From: Trichoderma breve
Taxonomy: Eukaryota; Ascomycota; Sordariomycetes; Hypocreales; Hypocreaceae
Assembly (NCBI RefSeq): GCF_028502605.1
Contig: NC_079233.1
Coordinates: 6,324,001 to 6,388,000 of the forward strand
Length of the DNA: 64,000 bases
Direction: 5' to 3'
Numbering within the stretch: position 1 is the stretch's first letter; each line of letters starts with the position of its first letter. Below the pieces are notes generated by a model. It searched no databases and was not told the DNA's origin. It was given only the letters and a program-made list of their open reading frames with translations. The position numbers and the translations under genes were made by a program. Shown here piece by piece: positions 34,544 through 46,818 of this stretch.

Positions 34544-37396
34544 TTATATACGCTGATAAAACAAGAGATATGCGACCTTGTTATCTTTGATGCTGTCCTT
34601 GACTTGCTTCTCCTTGACAGCTCCATTAGCTCCACCGTTGACAACACTGCTCCATCGCTTGCCACCGTTAGTTGGCGCAGTGACTTGCTTCCAACCGTCC
34701 TCGTCGCCAGTGTCGTCATCGTTCATGGCTCCGAACCGGTTGCTGCTAACGTTCGAGGTGGCATCCTTGCGTGCCTCCTTGGTGTCTTCCTCGGTCCCAG
34801 TTTCGGCAACGTCTTCGGGCCGGATGCGCCGAATGACGGTGTCATCCAGCCGAATCCACTCGCGACCATCTTGTCGCCTCACGTCGACTGTGTAGTGGCC
34901 GCCACTAGCATTCTTTCCGTGGTGATACACCACGCTAATGAGCTTGTATCTAGGCATTGAAGCATCATCAAGGTTCTGGCGTTTCTGTCTCGACAAAGCC
35001 TCACGGGGGATTTCAAGCTCCAAAGGATATCCAATCTTCTTCCAGATCTTGACAGTTCCATGGCCTTCAGCATCAAACTGGAATCGTTTGAGGTGTAGGA
35101 TCAAGACAGGTGGTAGGGTTTCAATAAAGACTTGTTTCGTGGCCGTGACATCCTTTCCACGAGGGGAGTTGAAGTCTCCTTGAAGACGCTCTGGACGAGT
35201 CAGTCCACGTAGGGCATCAACAACATTTCTGACATCAGGAGATCCAATGTCTAGCTGGAGAGGTTGGTAGCGCTCGGTCGTGATGGAGTCCTTCAGCCCT
35301 GGCACGCGAAACTCGGATCTCAAAAGACCACCAAAGATCTTGGTGATGGGGGTTGACGTATTATGGCCTGACAAACGAGAGACGGCGGCGCGTTGCTTGC
35401 GGCCGACTTCAAGCCAATCGTCAGAAGCCGCAACAGATCCCCCAGTAGAAGCGTCGGATGAAGGTACTTCCTCGTGTCCAACTGGCAAATCCTTCATGAC
35501 GTGGGTACACTCATCGTCAAGTGACTGAAGCAGGAAACCCAAGAACTCCTCTGCATCCTGCTGATGACCACGCTACAAGAACGATTATTAGCGACACAAA
35601 GTTAAGTAAGCTGCAGGAAAGTTCATTACTTACTCGCATGCTAGCAAATCGGGAGAGCTGCCGGATAGCGTCGTAGACAAACTCAGGGGTAAAGGGCTCG
35701 CCGTAACGTTCGAGATCTTCGTTCTTCAGAATTCGATTGAGCTGATCAACGGACGCAGATGATTTGAGCACACTGTATTCCCTCATGAACATGATCAAGG
35801 CATCAATCAGAGGAGTCTCGCTCTTGAAGCTGTGGGCGGCCTTTTTGCCGACTTGGTCAAGCAAGTCATAAAACGGCACACAGAACATGAGCACTTGCAG
35901 CACCTAAGGAGCGCATTAGCAGCAGATTCCCTATGGTTTATATCAGGCCTAGAAGAAACTTACAGAGTTCATGTAACACATATTACCAGTGTTGATGAGT
36001 CCGCGCGGCTCAAGGAAATCGATCTTGTCATTGTTCTCGACTTGGTATGACTGAATTGCCTGAGCAAGAGAGCTGGCGTTTGATTTGGAAAAGGCTGACC
36101 CAGGAAAGTTATTTGTGGCGTCTGTTGAATCTCCATTGGCGACATCTCCACCAGCTGAACCATTCAATCCCGTCTGAGCTCGAGCCGATGGCTTGGCAAA
36201 GAGATTTGCCCAGCTGGTAGGTGCAGCCTTAACCACGGGGCTTGGAGGGTGGCTCGTGCCATTGGGTTGGACCTCAGGGGAGGCATCAGTCGCAGCCCCT
36301 TGATCTTCAGACTTGGCAGCATCTCCGTTGATCTTTTCCTGCTCCGCCGTCACAGAAGCTTCAGAAGCGGATGGCTTAGGGCCATGATTTGGTAGCACAG
36401 GGACCACAGGAACAGCGGGTGCAGCTGGGCGAGTGCCAGATGCATCAGCTATGGCGGAAGCTTTAGTCGCCCCTTCTTCCCCTACGGATTTGGAGGTTTC
36501 AGCATGATCAGAAGTCGAAGTAGATCCTCCCTCTTGCTTTTGGGCTGGCTCGCTTTGAGTAGATGCCGCAGGCTCCTGGTTGATTTGTTGTTCCACGGAG
36601 ACATCAAACTGCCCCGTAGGCAGCGACACTGCCTTGTCCTCTGCACCCAAAAGCTTTCTCTGCCGTTTTGATCGCGGAGTCCTCACGGGAAATTCGACGT
36701 CGGGGCGTGACAGCCAGGGAAGCTATTTCACCAAAATTAGTAAGACATCCAAGTCTTGGCCAGTATTGCTTCAATAAAACTCACCGGTGGGCGAAAAGGC
36801 TCGCGTGACTCGACAACAGGGGCAACGACAGGGGAAGGGGCAACAGGAGCAGGAGCAGGAGTCGTCTCTTGGACAGGCACCGGCACAGGGGCTGGCTGAA
36901 CGACCGGAGGCGTCTGAGGAGTCGTGGGCGTGGGCGGAGGAAGCAGCTGTGACGAGTGTGTCGAAGACGGAGTATGGGGCAAGCCAGGGGCGGGAGCAAG
37001 CGGAGGCTGGTACGGCGTCATCGGATTAGGAGACGCTCGAGGGTAGCTCGGCGGGATGCTGACTCCAACCATGGGGGCGTATTGCTGCATGGGCGGCGGG
37101 GACCTGGTGTTGTAGTTCTGATAGGGCATGTATCCGGGAGCTGGAACTCCTCCAGTCTGATACTGGTGCGGCGGCATGCCATAATACTGCTGGGGAGCAT
37201 ACGGCGCATAGTTGGAGTACATGTGGTTCATGTGCTGCGGATGTTGGTTCTGCAGCTGATGTTGGTGATAGGGATTCATGTACTGCTGCTGTCTCCTTCG
37301 AGGGCCCCCCATGTTTCCATTCAAATCCATGCCGCCGTTGATGCCTCCAGGTGCGGCTTGTATGCCCTGCCCAGCCGGCAGATGGCGGTTACTCAT
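34544..37396 (-). CDS. Ubiquitin-specific protease, Ubp3/USP10 type
   Basis: Four exons, 37396-36785, 36722-35964, 35903-35634 and 35572-34544, give 889 residues. It is a papain-like cysteine protease that removes ubiquitin. The Cys box GLINTGNMCYMNS carries Cys453, directly before intron 2; QQDAEEFLGFLLQSLDDE follows; the His box HHGKNASGGHYTVDVRR carries His773, with Asp790/791 in IRLDDTVI. The overall pattern, including the C-terminal VAYLLFYQRI, fits Ubp3/USP10, which acts with Bre5 in yeast on COPII and ribophagy. The first 450 residues are disordered: Pro/Gln/Tyr-rich, then Ala/Ser/Glu-rich. The ATG at 37396 is the first in frame; the frame is open up to a stop at 37517-37519, and the TAG there also resembles a 3' splice site, so an upstream exon is possible. 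Confidence 0.9.
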
Positions 37397-38287
37397 CCTG
37401 CCGGCTTGGGAGATTGTACTGTTGCGGGTATCGCCCAGTGCTGCGACTCCCGCATCTACCTGCACTGCCGGAGGTTGGAGGGAGAGCAGTGGCAATCTCG
37501 CAGTTGTAGCCAACAGCTAGGAAAGGTGCACGTATGTGTTGTCGTGATGGCGAGCGTCGTTGGAGCTGCGCGACGCGGCTAAGAGTTGTTGCGCAACGAG
37601 GTAACGTGACTCGACGATAGTGACGATTGTCCTATCAACGTTGGAGAGGGAAGAATTAAAGAGATAGGAGAAGAAGCGGTGTCTTCATGAGAAGTCCAAG
37701 GCAAGGCCACAGCGGGCGCTCTGAATAGGGTGAGGCGGCAGCAGGCTGGTTGGGGGCAAGGAGTAGAAGTAAAAATGGGCTGTAGAAGCCGGCGGCGATA
37801 TTTAGAAGCACCGTTGAGATGCGGCTGGCTTCTAGAGTCACTGTGGAGGCAGAATTGGTTGTGTGGCCATGGGTTGGTTTAGCGTGCTCAGATCGTCTTA
37901 GCATCCGTGCACTCCGCTGACTGGATCGTCCCGAGGATTGTCCGGCAGCCTGGGATGCGATGTACGGAGCATTACGGGGTTCGGCGATTTAGAGATGAGA
38001 TACGATAACTTAATATACAACTATAAAGGTAATTGATTGTGTGTTGCGCATGGAAGATAGCCGTTGATATGTACTTCAAAATAAGAGTTATCCATATATT
38101 TGTGTCTAGTTCTATTGCAAGTCAACACTTAGTACTCCGTATATAAAAGCATAGCGCCAATCCAGTGTACACCAAATCTCAGATCAAACCGCCCTCAGCC
38201 AAGATAACTAGACGCCAATGCTTGCTTGTTTGCCCGCTCGCTCGATTCCTTTCCTCATGCTTCTTGCCTCATGACGTGTTGCCGCGT
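37397..38287. other. Upstream region of the deubiquitinase gene
   Basis: Between two minus-strand genes. An acceptor-like sequence (ctttcctag on the minus strand, near 37517) may belong to a 5' UTR intron. No other gene seen. Confidence 0.5.
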
Positions 38288-40443
38288 CTATTCGTCTCTA
38301 AATAGCCACATGCCACCGGGGCGCATGGCTTCTCTATACCTCTCTGCAATTGTACGCTTCTCTCGCCTCAACGCCTCTTCTTTGTCCGCTGCCAATTCTT
38401 GTGTATCTGGGAAATCGGCATTCCAAAATCCGGGTGGAGACTGCATGCGAGAGAAGCGATGTCTATGTCTGCCGTATTTGTTGGCCAGCTCTTCGGTCTT
38501 GGCCTCAATCCACAACTCAGCTCTTTCATCTTTTGTCATGGATGCCAGTCGGTAGGCAAATTCACCCAAGTAGCCCTCCAGCAGTTTTTGCTCTTCCTGT
38601 CGCTGTTCTGCCGTCAGTGGTGGATTTGGCTGCTGTGATTCAGCCAATGCTCTAAAATGCTTCCCACAGCAATGCATGTCTGTACAGCCTCGTAGGGCTG
38701 CTCTGTCATCTTTATCTCTGACAACTTCCGAATAAGCAAAATCGTGCCCCTCGTTTGATGAGGGGTTAACCTTGAAATCATCAAGCCGAAGTTCAGACAG
38801 GGGCTTATGACGGAGACCAGAGGCGGATCCCCTGCTTTTGAGCGGGGATTTACTTCGACCAGGCGCCTTTTTGACCGATTTCTTAGAAGGTGTCGTTACA
38901 TCTGCGCCCAAATCTTGATGCTTCTTAGTATGTCGCATCATCTTGTCGAAGGGCAGCTCTCGAGGCTGAGGGAAAAGAAGGTCAAGAGGCGTATCTTCAG
39001 GAGAAATGCGGCCTGTTTGGCGAGCCTGGGGTGTTCGCGAGATCGTGGCCGCATTCTCGGGAGTTGAATTATTCAGCAGCGTATCCAGCAGGCCTTTGGC
39101 AACTGAAGTCGGCGTAGGCAGGGCTTTCAAGCTCTTCTCAACTCTTTGTTTCCCATAGGGAGTGCCACCTTCTGCTAAAACTGATATTCCATGGGCCAAT
39201 GTATCCTTCAGGGGAGCTTCCTCCGCATCAGCGGCCCACGGAATTCTTTTATTGCCGCTTATTGGCGTGAGCACAGATGAACCACGCGTATCCTTAGCCA
39301 ATTGCTTCACTCCACCCAGTCGTACATAGCCGGGTCTTTGAACTGTATTAGAAACTGGAGATGTCGGTTCGTTTGCATCTTCGACAGCCGAAACTTCTAG
39401 GTCTTTGCGCTTTCGGGGAGTAGTTATCCTCTGCGCGATATCGTCAAGATCGATACTTTCCTGGATGTTGAACTGGTAGTGTTCCGAGGCAGCGATAGGA
39501 CTAGAATCCTCTGGTTCGGCCTTGATCCTTGGGGTCGTCGTAGCTGTATATCCCGCATCTTCAACTCTTCTCCTCTTCACCTTTCTCTCAGACACTACTA
39601 CTGGAAGGTCGGAAGATGGTTCTGGCTTAATGAAAACCGGATCTTGGTCTTGGCCGTTCTTGGGTAAAGGAGGCAGATCCTCAGACTCTGCCTCGTCGGG
39701 ATCGCCTTGAGTAGATTGCAGCTGTGCATCATCTACATTGGCGTTGTGGTCGCTATCAAGCGTTGCCAGGACAGTTGGCGGTGGCATATCAGAAGTCGGG
39801 TTATCAGAAGTGAGACCTGTTCTATGTATTGCATGGGGTTCGTCGGCTTCTTCCAGTTCTAGAATCCGTATACCGTGCTTCTCCTCAGCAGCCCTGGCTT
39901 GTCTTTCCAGCTTCTTTGCGCGCGCCATCCACCAGTCACGCTCATCCTTCCTCTTTCGAAGAGCCTCTTTTGCCACCTTGAAATTGTTTGAGAGTGCATG
40001 GAATCTCATTTTGGACTTGAAAAGCTCGGCATTTTCGGGAGTAATGTTTGGAAGAGGTGCTTTTGTTGTTGAAGAGGTTGAAGCCGGCTGGGCGATCGCG
40101 ATACTCGAAGTGGGGGCGTGTCTGCCTGCTGATGTTGCATTCTCGATTGAAGTATTTAATTCTGTCGAGGGAGGACTCGAAGAGGTAGTTGCCAGTTGAG
40201 CTCGCAGATTCCTGTTTTCGTTCTCAAGTGCTTCGATATTGGCCAGCTTGCTCTTTAATGTTTCATTGATCGCGGCGTAGTTCGCGGCCCTCCGGCCGAG
40301 CTCTTTTTCACGTTAATACGACGTAGCTACCGGTATAAGTAGCGCTGCGACGTACCATCTTGGATCTCACGATCTATTGTTTCCCATGCATGATTGAGAG
40401 CTTCTTGCACAGCTGGCCGGCCTTTCTCCGACCAGTTGTCCAT
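38288..40443 (-). CDS. SAE2: DNA end-resection factor Sae2/CtIP/Ctp1
   Basis: Exons 40443-40356 and 40302-38288 encode 700 residues. Sae2/CtIP activates the Mre11 complex nuclease to start resection of DNA double-strand breaks in the nucleus. The C-terminal domain is diagnostic: a Cys motif CTDMHCCGKHF and the RHR motif GRHRHRFSRMQSPPGFWNAD at about 640-659, followed by FPDTQE. The N-terminus has a coiled coil (NYAAINETLKSKLANIEALE and then ENENRNLRAQL) likely used for tetramerisation. The middle is long, Ser/Pro/Glu-rich, with SQ/TQ-like and CDK-like SP/TP sites, much longer than yeast Sae2. The 53-nt intron (gtacgt...aaaag) is phase 1. Start chosen at MDNWSEKGRP; the frame is open further upstream, but the upstream residues do not look coding. 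Confidence 0.92.
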
Positions 40444-41514
40444 CTCGAGGGTCGCAATTGAGTCGTGCTGTGGTTGGCCGTGAAGCCAGCTGCTATTGTT
40501 GACGCTAATAAACAAGACCGTGAAGCTCCCGCGGCTCAAACCGCGCCACAACAACTGGGGAAAACGCCAGGCCACGTGACCTTCATTAAGGCTGCCTGGA
40601 AGAATGCCTGGACACGTGCCCCACGAGATGAATGGAGATGATGCTTTACACTGATATATTGGAGTCTCCGTCGTAAAGTATGCTACTTTTTGTGACTCAA
40701 GTGGAATGTATATGCTTCAATCCAGTGGGAAGTCCAAAAATGGCTCTTCGGTTCAATTGAGAGCCGCCAATGAGAAAGCAAGTATTTTTGTGTTGCAGCA
40801 GCATCTTGTATAAATACGTAGGGCTACACTTTAGAATACTAGAAACCAAGTTGCTCGCATCTCCCAAATCCTGTTCCAGTCCATTAGTATCCTGTTCAAT
40901 GTCACTTCTAGTAAAGATACAGAAATTCAGAACATCCATATTTGACACAAATGTCAGGCCTGTCCGTCGTCTGCCACTGAAGCTTAATTGGTGCTTCTCC
41001 AGCTTCGGCTTTCGCATTCCACACACAGCGAAAGCCGGCTCAACATTTTTCCGCCGACTGGCAAGGGCCTCCCACGCTCGCCTGTGCTTAGCGGGCCACC
41101 GCCAGCAGCGCACTAGACCGGCCTAGGCTGAGGGCCCAATAGCTGGTTATCGTCAAAAACTTTTCCCTTTTTCGTCTACACGTTTTTTTTCCAATTATCG
41201 ATTTGTGGAATCAACACTCTCGTCCCACAGCCTCTCGACGCTTCATTCCTGACCGTTATACTACCCAGTAAGTACCGTCTCTTTCACGGCATCGCCTCGA
41301 CCCGGGGAATGCCCTCAATTCTACGATTCGCATCGTTGGCCCTGGTGGGCAATGCGATATAGCGCTGTGAAATGGGTCGCCTGTTGCCCCTCAGCCTCAG
41401 GCCGGCAGATCGCCTTGCATTTTTGGGCTCACCTCGCAAAGCTCACATACAGTCGCTAACATTGATCAACTCGCCCTCGCAGCCCGTTTCTCTTCTCCAA
41501 TCGCCATATCAACC
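40444..41514. other. Divergent promoter region of SAE2 and GIS2
   Basis: About 1.1 kb between divergent starts. The GIS2 side includes a leader with a likely intron (see 41268-41482). The ORFs here (for example 40697-41113 minus) are not recognised. Confidence 0.6.
41268..41482 (+). other. Probable 5' UTR intron of GIS2
   Basis: Starts gtaagtacc, has gctaac about 20 bases before the end, and ends ctcgcag, 32 bases before the ATG. The match at all three sites is good; leader introns are common in fungal translation-related genes. Confidence 0.55.
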
Positions 41515-42661
41515 ATGGACTACACTCCCCGAGGAGCGTGTTACTCTTGTGAGTCTCTTTTTCTCCCGTGTTTCATGAATTGCCACTTGTACTACCTCAC
41601 CTGAAATTCCCCCGCGTTTTTGCTCCGTCAGGTACCTTGAATTTTTTTGAGGTTCCTGTCAGCCCCTCCAACCTTCCCTGCACTGCTTTCACCACATTCA
41701 TGTGACCACAACATGATTGATCTTCTGGAAAGAAGCATTTCTCGAATACATCGAGCTTCTAGCTTCTGCTCTCATTTTCAAATTTGCTTTCTGTTTGTTC
41801 AGTCACTTACGAGTTTAAACAGGCGGTTCTACCGGCCACCAGGTACAGTGAAATTTCATGCCCAGGCCTTCAACAAGGCTCTCAATTCACACAATTTTTA
41901 GGCCCGTGACTGCCCCAGCAAAGGCCCTGCTAAATGGTATGTTTTTTGATCTCTGTCATATGAGAAGTCGACTGATTTACTAACTTTTTTGTCAGCTACA
42001 ACTGCGGTGGTGCGTAATGTCTAAACTTCACTGGCGTTGCTTATACTAACAGTTCTTAGGCGAGGGTCACATCAGTAAGCCCCGACAACTTTGACTAACC
42101 ATTCCTCCCGTTCACCCACTAATTTTGCCCAGGCCGTGACTGCACTGAGCCCATGAAGGACAACAAGTCCTGCTACAAGTGCGGCCAGCAGGGACACATC
42201 TCCCGCGACTGCCCCCAGGCCGGAGGTGCTGGTGGCGGCCAGTCTACTGAGTGCTACAAGGTACGCAATTGAATAATCTGGCATTTATATTGGATTTGGC
42301 CTAATCATTTGTTCCTTAGTGCGGCGAGAAGGGCCACATTGCCCGCAGCTGCCCCAAGTCTGGCGGTGGCTTCGGCGGCAACTCTTACGGCGGCAACAGT
42401 GGCTATGGCGGCGGTGCCGGCAAGACCTGCTACTCATGCGGTGGCTACGGCCACATGTCTCGTATGCATCACTTTTCCTGATCACCATTGGAACCCCCTA
42501 CTGACCACGATGCAGGCGAGTGCGTCAACGGCATGAAGTGCTACAACTGTGGCGAGTCTGGCCACTACTCCCGCGATTGTCCTAAGGAGTCCGCTGGAGG
42601 CGAGAAGATCTGCTACAAGTGCCAGCAGAGCGGTCACGTTCAGGCTCAGTGCCCTAACTAA
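41515..42661 (+). CDS. GIS2: CCHC zinc-knuckle protein Gis2/CNBP
   Basis: Eight exons (41515-41548, 41823-41842, 41902-41936, 41996-42009, 42060-42074, 42133-42260, 42320-42461, 42516-42661) encode 177 residues. The protein is seven CX2CX4HX4C knuckles, such as CYSCGSTGHQARDC, CYNCGGEGHISRDC and [14 protein letters not shown], with a Gly-rich linker of about 28 residues ([15 protein letters not shown] region). Gis2/CNBP binds single-stranded nucleic acid and mRNAs and associates with translating ribosomes. Exons 2-5 are 20, 35, 14 and 15 nt; every junction restores a Cys, Gly or Ser codon in the knuckle consensus, and introns 3, 4 and 5 carry perfect or near-perfect TACTAAC sites, so these tiny exons are well supported. 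Seven knuckles equals the yeast number. Confidence 0.95.
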
Positions 42662-44027
42662 AATGGCGGAAGCTGTTTTCTCCATGACGGCTTGTTAATG
42701 GAGAGGAAGTTGGCGTGGCAGCTATGATACCCACGATGATGGTCCATCCGGGCCCTCTCTTTCCTTTTGTCTTTATTCCGCGCATTTTCTAGGGTGCGGC
42801 CAAAAAGTTGATTCGGCATGGTCCATGCGACGATATAACAGCTATTTTGCAACTCACGTTGCTAAGTGCTTGGAGGCTACGCAGGTTTTCGGCTCGAATG
42901 CTGAAACACGGTGAAATTGAAAACGTCTTGGGGATGATGCCTTCGATGCGGCTGATGATCTGACAATGGGGAGGGAAGATACACAAATTTGCCAACCAAT
43001 ATTGTGGTTTTGTCACGGAGGATATTTGGAAGACAAAGATATCTCTTCCCTTGATATGACTTTACGTCCAGACTCTACTTCTGAAGAGGAAAGGCCAAAA
43101 AGCATGCGATGTACGTTGTTGATAGTAAGACGATGAATGCACCAGCATTAAAGTTGCTGAAGTCTACATACACTTGGGGCTCTCGTTTCATGTGCCAGGG
43201 ATGTGGTGATGCCGCCGACTTACAGTATGGTGTGACCCGACTCCTCACAGCCTGCGTGTACCCGGCAAATATACAGTGCCTAGGTAGGATCAGTGCTGCG
43301 ATAATAACGGCACAAGCCGCGCCGTGGCCAAGTGATACATGTCGGGTGCCAATTATAGACCCTGCGCGCGGAGCTGCAGATTTGATGCAAGTCATGCTAG
43401 ATAGATCAGTACGGCACAGCTGTTTCCCCAGCAACAGCATTCGGTGCTTACTCGAGTCGCCAACAGTGCCTGTAGTTTATTCGGTTAACCAGCAGCAGCA
43501 ACTAGAGATTCGTGCCTGGCCAATGGCTCTGCCCTCGCATCCACGGGCGAATCAAGGCCCAAGACCCGGAGCGCTACGGAGACTTCCTGTCAGACACTGT
43601 CACTATCTCGGAAACCCCAGTCCAACGGCAACATTCCGTAAAATGGAGCTCCGCGTTAAGCAAATGGTCCAAGCTTCGACAAGCTCCCACGGCGCGGTCC
43701 AGGCCCTTGATTGGCCGCAGCTTGCCAGGGCCAATTGCACAGCTAACGGGCAGGTGGCTTGTACGGAGTAGGAATCGCATGCGACGGCAGAATTTCTGTG
43801 GTTTGCCCAGGGCTGTCAGTCACAACGACCGCCAGGCCAGGCCCAGACCTTCTCTCTTGTTTTTTTTTTCCTCTTAGCTTACTGCAGCGCCTCCTTCTCA
43901 CAACCGCGTTGCGCAGCTTTGTTGACCTGTACAACGTGTCATTTTCCCTTCTGATCCTTCAGGAGAGCTGCGGGAGCACCAAAAAATCGGGAAACTCGCT
44001 GCCACAAAGCACCGCCAGACCAATATC
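42662..44027. other. Intergenic region with an unsupported long ORF
   Basis: Contains 3' sequence of GIS2 and the promoter of the peroxiredoxin gene. A 220-codon plus-strand ORF (43109-43771) lacks coding bias and any recognisable motif. A T-run at 43861-43869 lies in a CT-rich leader. Confidence 0.5.
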
Positions 44028-44969
44028 ATGCCTGTTGAGCTGCGCAAGCGCAAAGCCCCCGTGGCGCCGCCCGCGCCCGCGCCGAGCAAGAAGAAGGTGG
44101 CCACCAAGGCCAAGAAGCCCGCTGGAAAGGCCAAGGATGAGGTGAAGAAGCCCAGTGCAAAGGCAGACAAGCCTGTTAAGGACGACGAGGCCACCGAGTC
44201 TGCGCCGGAAGCCCCTGAGGAGAAAGAGACGGTGAAGGACACCAAGGAGAGCACCAAGGACGACACTAAGGAAGAGTCCAAGGACGACAAGAAGGACGAC
44301 AAGAAGAAGCCGGCTGCTGCTGCTGCGGGTAAGATCGCGGTTGGCGATGTCATTGACCTCGAAGGATTTGGCGGCGAGATCCAGACCAATGATGGCGAGA
44401 CGACTTCTCTGAAGAAGCTCCTCGACGACAGCAAGAGCGGCGTCGTCCTCTTTACCTACCCCAAGGCTTCGACACCCGGATGTAAGTATTATATGTCTTT
44501 TTTTTTCTTCTACAGAGCTCTTGTGCGCAGATTGCTTCTCAATATGCAACCAATGCCCTCCCCTTGGGCTCGTACGCGTTTATCCGCGCTCTTGTCTTGA
44601 TATCAAGGTTTTTTTTACGCGACACGTATACTGACTAGACAATTCTCAGGCACCAACCAAGTGTGCCTCTTCCGCGACTCCTATGAGCCTCTGACTGCTG
44701 ATGGCCTCGCCATCTACGGTCTGAGCACTGATTCCACCAAGGCAAACACCTCATTCAAGGAGAAGCAGAAGCTGCCCTACCCCCTTCTTTGCGATCCCCA
44801 AGCCACTCTCATTGACGCCATTGGCCTCAAGAAGCAGCCTAAGGGAACTCAGCGTGGAGTCTTTGTTGTCAACAAGGAGGGCAAGGTGCTCGTTGCCGAG
44901 GCTGGCGGCCCTGCTGCCACCGTGGACAGAGTCAAGGCTCTGGTCAAGGAGTTGAAGGGAGAGAACTAA
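44028..44969 (+). CDS. DOT5: Nuclear thioredoxin peroxidase, PrxQ/BCP type
   Basis: Exons 44028-44481 and 44650-44969 encode 257 residues. It reduces hydroperoxides using thioredoxin. The catalytic Cys152 in TPGC is split by the intron (T|GC), and the resolving Cys157 follows in TNQVCLFRD, the CX4C spacing of the PrxQ/BCP class. The fold continues through IYGLSTDSTKANTSFKEK and the C-terminal GVFVVNKEGKVLVAE. The first 100 residues are Lys/Glu/Pro/Ala-rich with several basic clusters (RKRKAP, KKKVATKAKK) that could act as nuclear localisation signals, as in yeast Dot5. The intron is long for this window (168 nt, gtaagt...ctcag). Confidence 0.92.
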
Positions 44970-45798
44970 GTCGTGGCAGGCTTTCTTTGTACCGATGCTG
45001 TGTGTATCTTGAAAATTAATCGTCTTGCTTTTTTTACAAGTTGGCGTGGGAGTTGATGGCTGTCAGGGATAGCAAGCGTGCTTCTTTGTGTACTGGTACT
45101 GGGAATCTGTATAGGGCCCACTGTTATCGTATGTATTGCTCGTTAGTCTCCTGAGGGATAGTATCGAATTGATCCGGTTATTCGCTCTTTTTTGTTCTGG
45201 TTACTGAGAAAATGTTCCATATGTGGCTACTGTGCCCCCAGCGGTGCAGGGAGATGATGCTGAGTTTGTCCTTGGGAAAGTGATTGTGTCATTCTATGGG
45301 ACATTTCAACAATTGGTACTTATGATAGATACTCCATATTCAGAGAGAATCAAAGAATAGATACCAATCAATTAATCTATCGAAAACGGCACCGCAGGGG
45401 AGAACAAGGAAATGACGTTGTCCGTACTCAACCAACTCCTCTAGTTCTAAAGAACCGCTGTAGAATTGTATCCCAAAACAGGACCCCTAGTACTGCTCGG
45501 ATAGCACCGTACAATTACAAACATCAATGGACTCAATAAATACACAGTTTTCCCCAAATAATAGTAATTTCAAGGTTTCATCATCTCATTCTTATCCGAT
45601 GAGGCTCAATTGGCTTCGTTGAGAAAACCCCCGATATTCTCTTGTCGGCTGCAGGGTAACCAGAAGGAAGCCATCGGCAAAGCCTCGGTTAGCCGAATCG
45701 CTAACACTGCTCTGCTTCGTTGAGATCAACCAACGCCGAGTCAATTCCCAGACGACACTCGACATATCGCACTGAGACTCTCCCATCGCTCACGCAAG
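44970..45798. other. Intergenic region
   Basis: 3' sequence of the peroxiredoxin gene and promoter of the complex I gene. AT-rich; no gene seen. Confidence 0.6.
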
Positions 45799-46566
45799 AT
45801 GGCTTCTCAGGCGGCAGCAAAGGCTGCTGGAGGCGTTGTTTCCATTGCAAAGGTTCGAAATACCTGCTCGGCCCCGTCCCCCTTCAGCGCCAATTGGCGT
45901 CAATTTACGCTCAACTCTGGTTTGCGGCTTCGTTCAACAGGCTGATGCTGACGTGAAATCCGCAGAAACAAACCCTCCAGTCCACCGGCTTGTGGGAGAC
46001 CGTCCGCAAGGCCTTCGCCCTCGATCCTAATCGCTCCAACGGTGTTCCCCTGAACCCTTACTTCCGAAACCCGACGCCCGGAGGCCTGGACCCCCTCAGC
46101 TTCGACGACCCCGTCACTCTTCCCGCTGGCGACATTGCCGACAACGCCTACTGGAAGCGTGATGTCCGTCGCGCGTACCCGCAGCTCAGCGTCGTTTCCC
46201 AGGGCGACGTCGTGTCGTTGTTGACGGTTGGAAGCGCCGCGCAGCCCAAGGTCGAGCTGATTGGCGAGGCCGGCGAGAAGGCTCTCGTTGCGGCGCAGAA
46301 GGAGGGCGAGACGGGCCTGGCCAAGTTCCTGGAGAAGGCGCCCAAGGATGTGGCAAAGGACGTGTTCGTCAATGGATTGCCGCCGCTGCCGAGCGGACAG
46401 GCTCTGGCGGCTGGAGGATGGGATGTGCACAAGTACGAGCTCAACGAGGATCAGACATATGGTGAAGGGTAAGTTTCTTGTTTCTAACATGGCCGTGGTT
46501 GAAGAATGGGACTGAGATTTGCTAATATTTGGGTGATATAGCTATCCTACCAGGACGTTCAAATAA
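45799..46566 (+). CDS. Complex I 21.3-kDa accessory subunit (NUZM-like)
   Basis: Exons 45799-45852, 45966-46468 and 46542-46566 encode 193 residues, about 21 kDa. Recognised by similarity, from memory, to the fungal NADH:ubiquinone oxidoreductase 21.3-kDa subunit: LQSTGLWETVRKAFALDPN, NGVPLNPYFRNP, YWKRDVRRAYPQLSVVSQ and the closing YPTRTFK. Such fungal-type accessory subunits sit in the inner-membrane arm. The basic Ala-rich start (MASQAAAKAAGGVVSIAK) could be a targeting segment. Intron 1 (113 nt) starts gttcga; intron 2 (73 nt) leaves a 25-nt last exon. Both keep phase. The gene converges with LTO1, 250 bases apart. Confidence 0.75.
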
Positions 46567-46818
46567 GACGGGCAATAGGGTCGACTTGTGTAAATACAGA
46601 TAAGATGAAGAAAGATTAGAATTTCCCATTTTTGTTTCCTATAAACTCCCACAGTTCCTTTAATATTCCTAAGCCTGATGCCATAACTCCACGAATGCTG
46701 AAAATTCTATGCCTTGGGGCTGTTTTATGTGTATGATGTATACGGTGACGCTCTTATCCTTTTGCAGAGTATCAACACGGGTATAAATCTCCGTCTCAAT
46801 GATATCACAATCTCCATC

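Noticed and set aside
43109..43771. 220-codon plus-strand ORF between GIS2 and the peroxiredoxin gene
   Set aside because: No recognisable motif, erratic codon use and many Cys, Trp and His residues as in chance frames. It overlaps the promoter of the peroxiredoxin gene.
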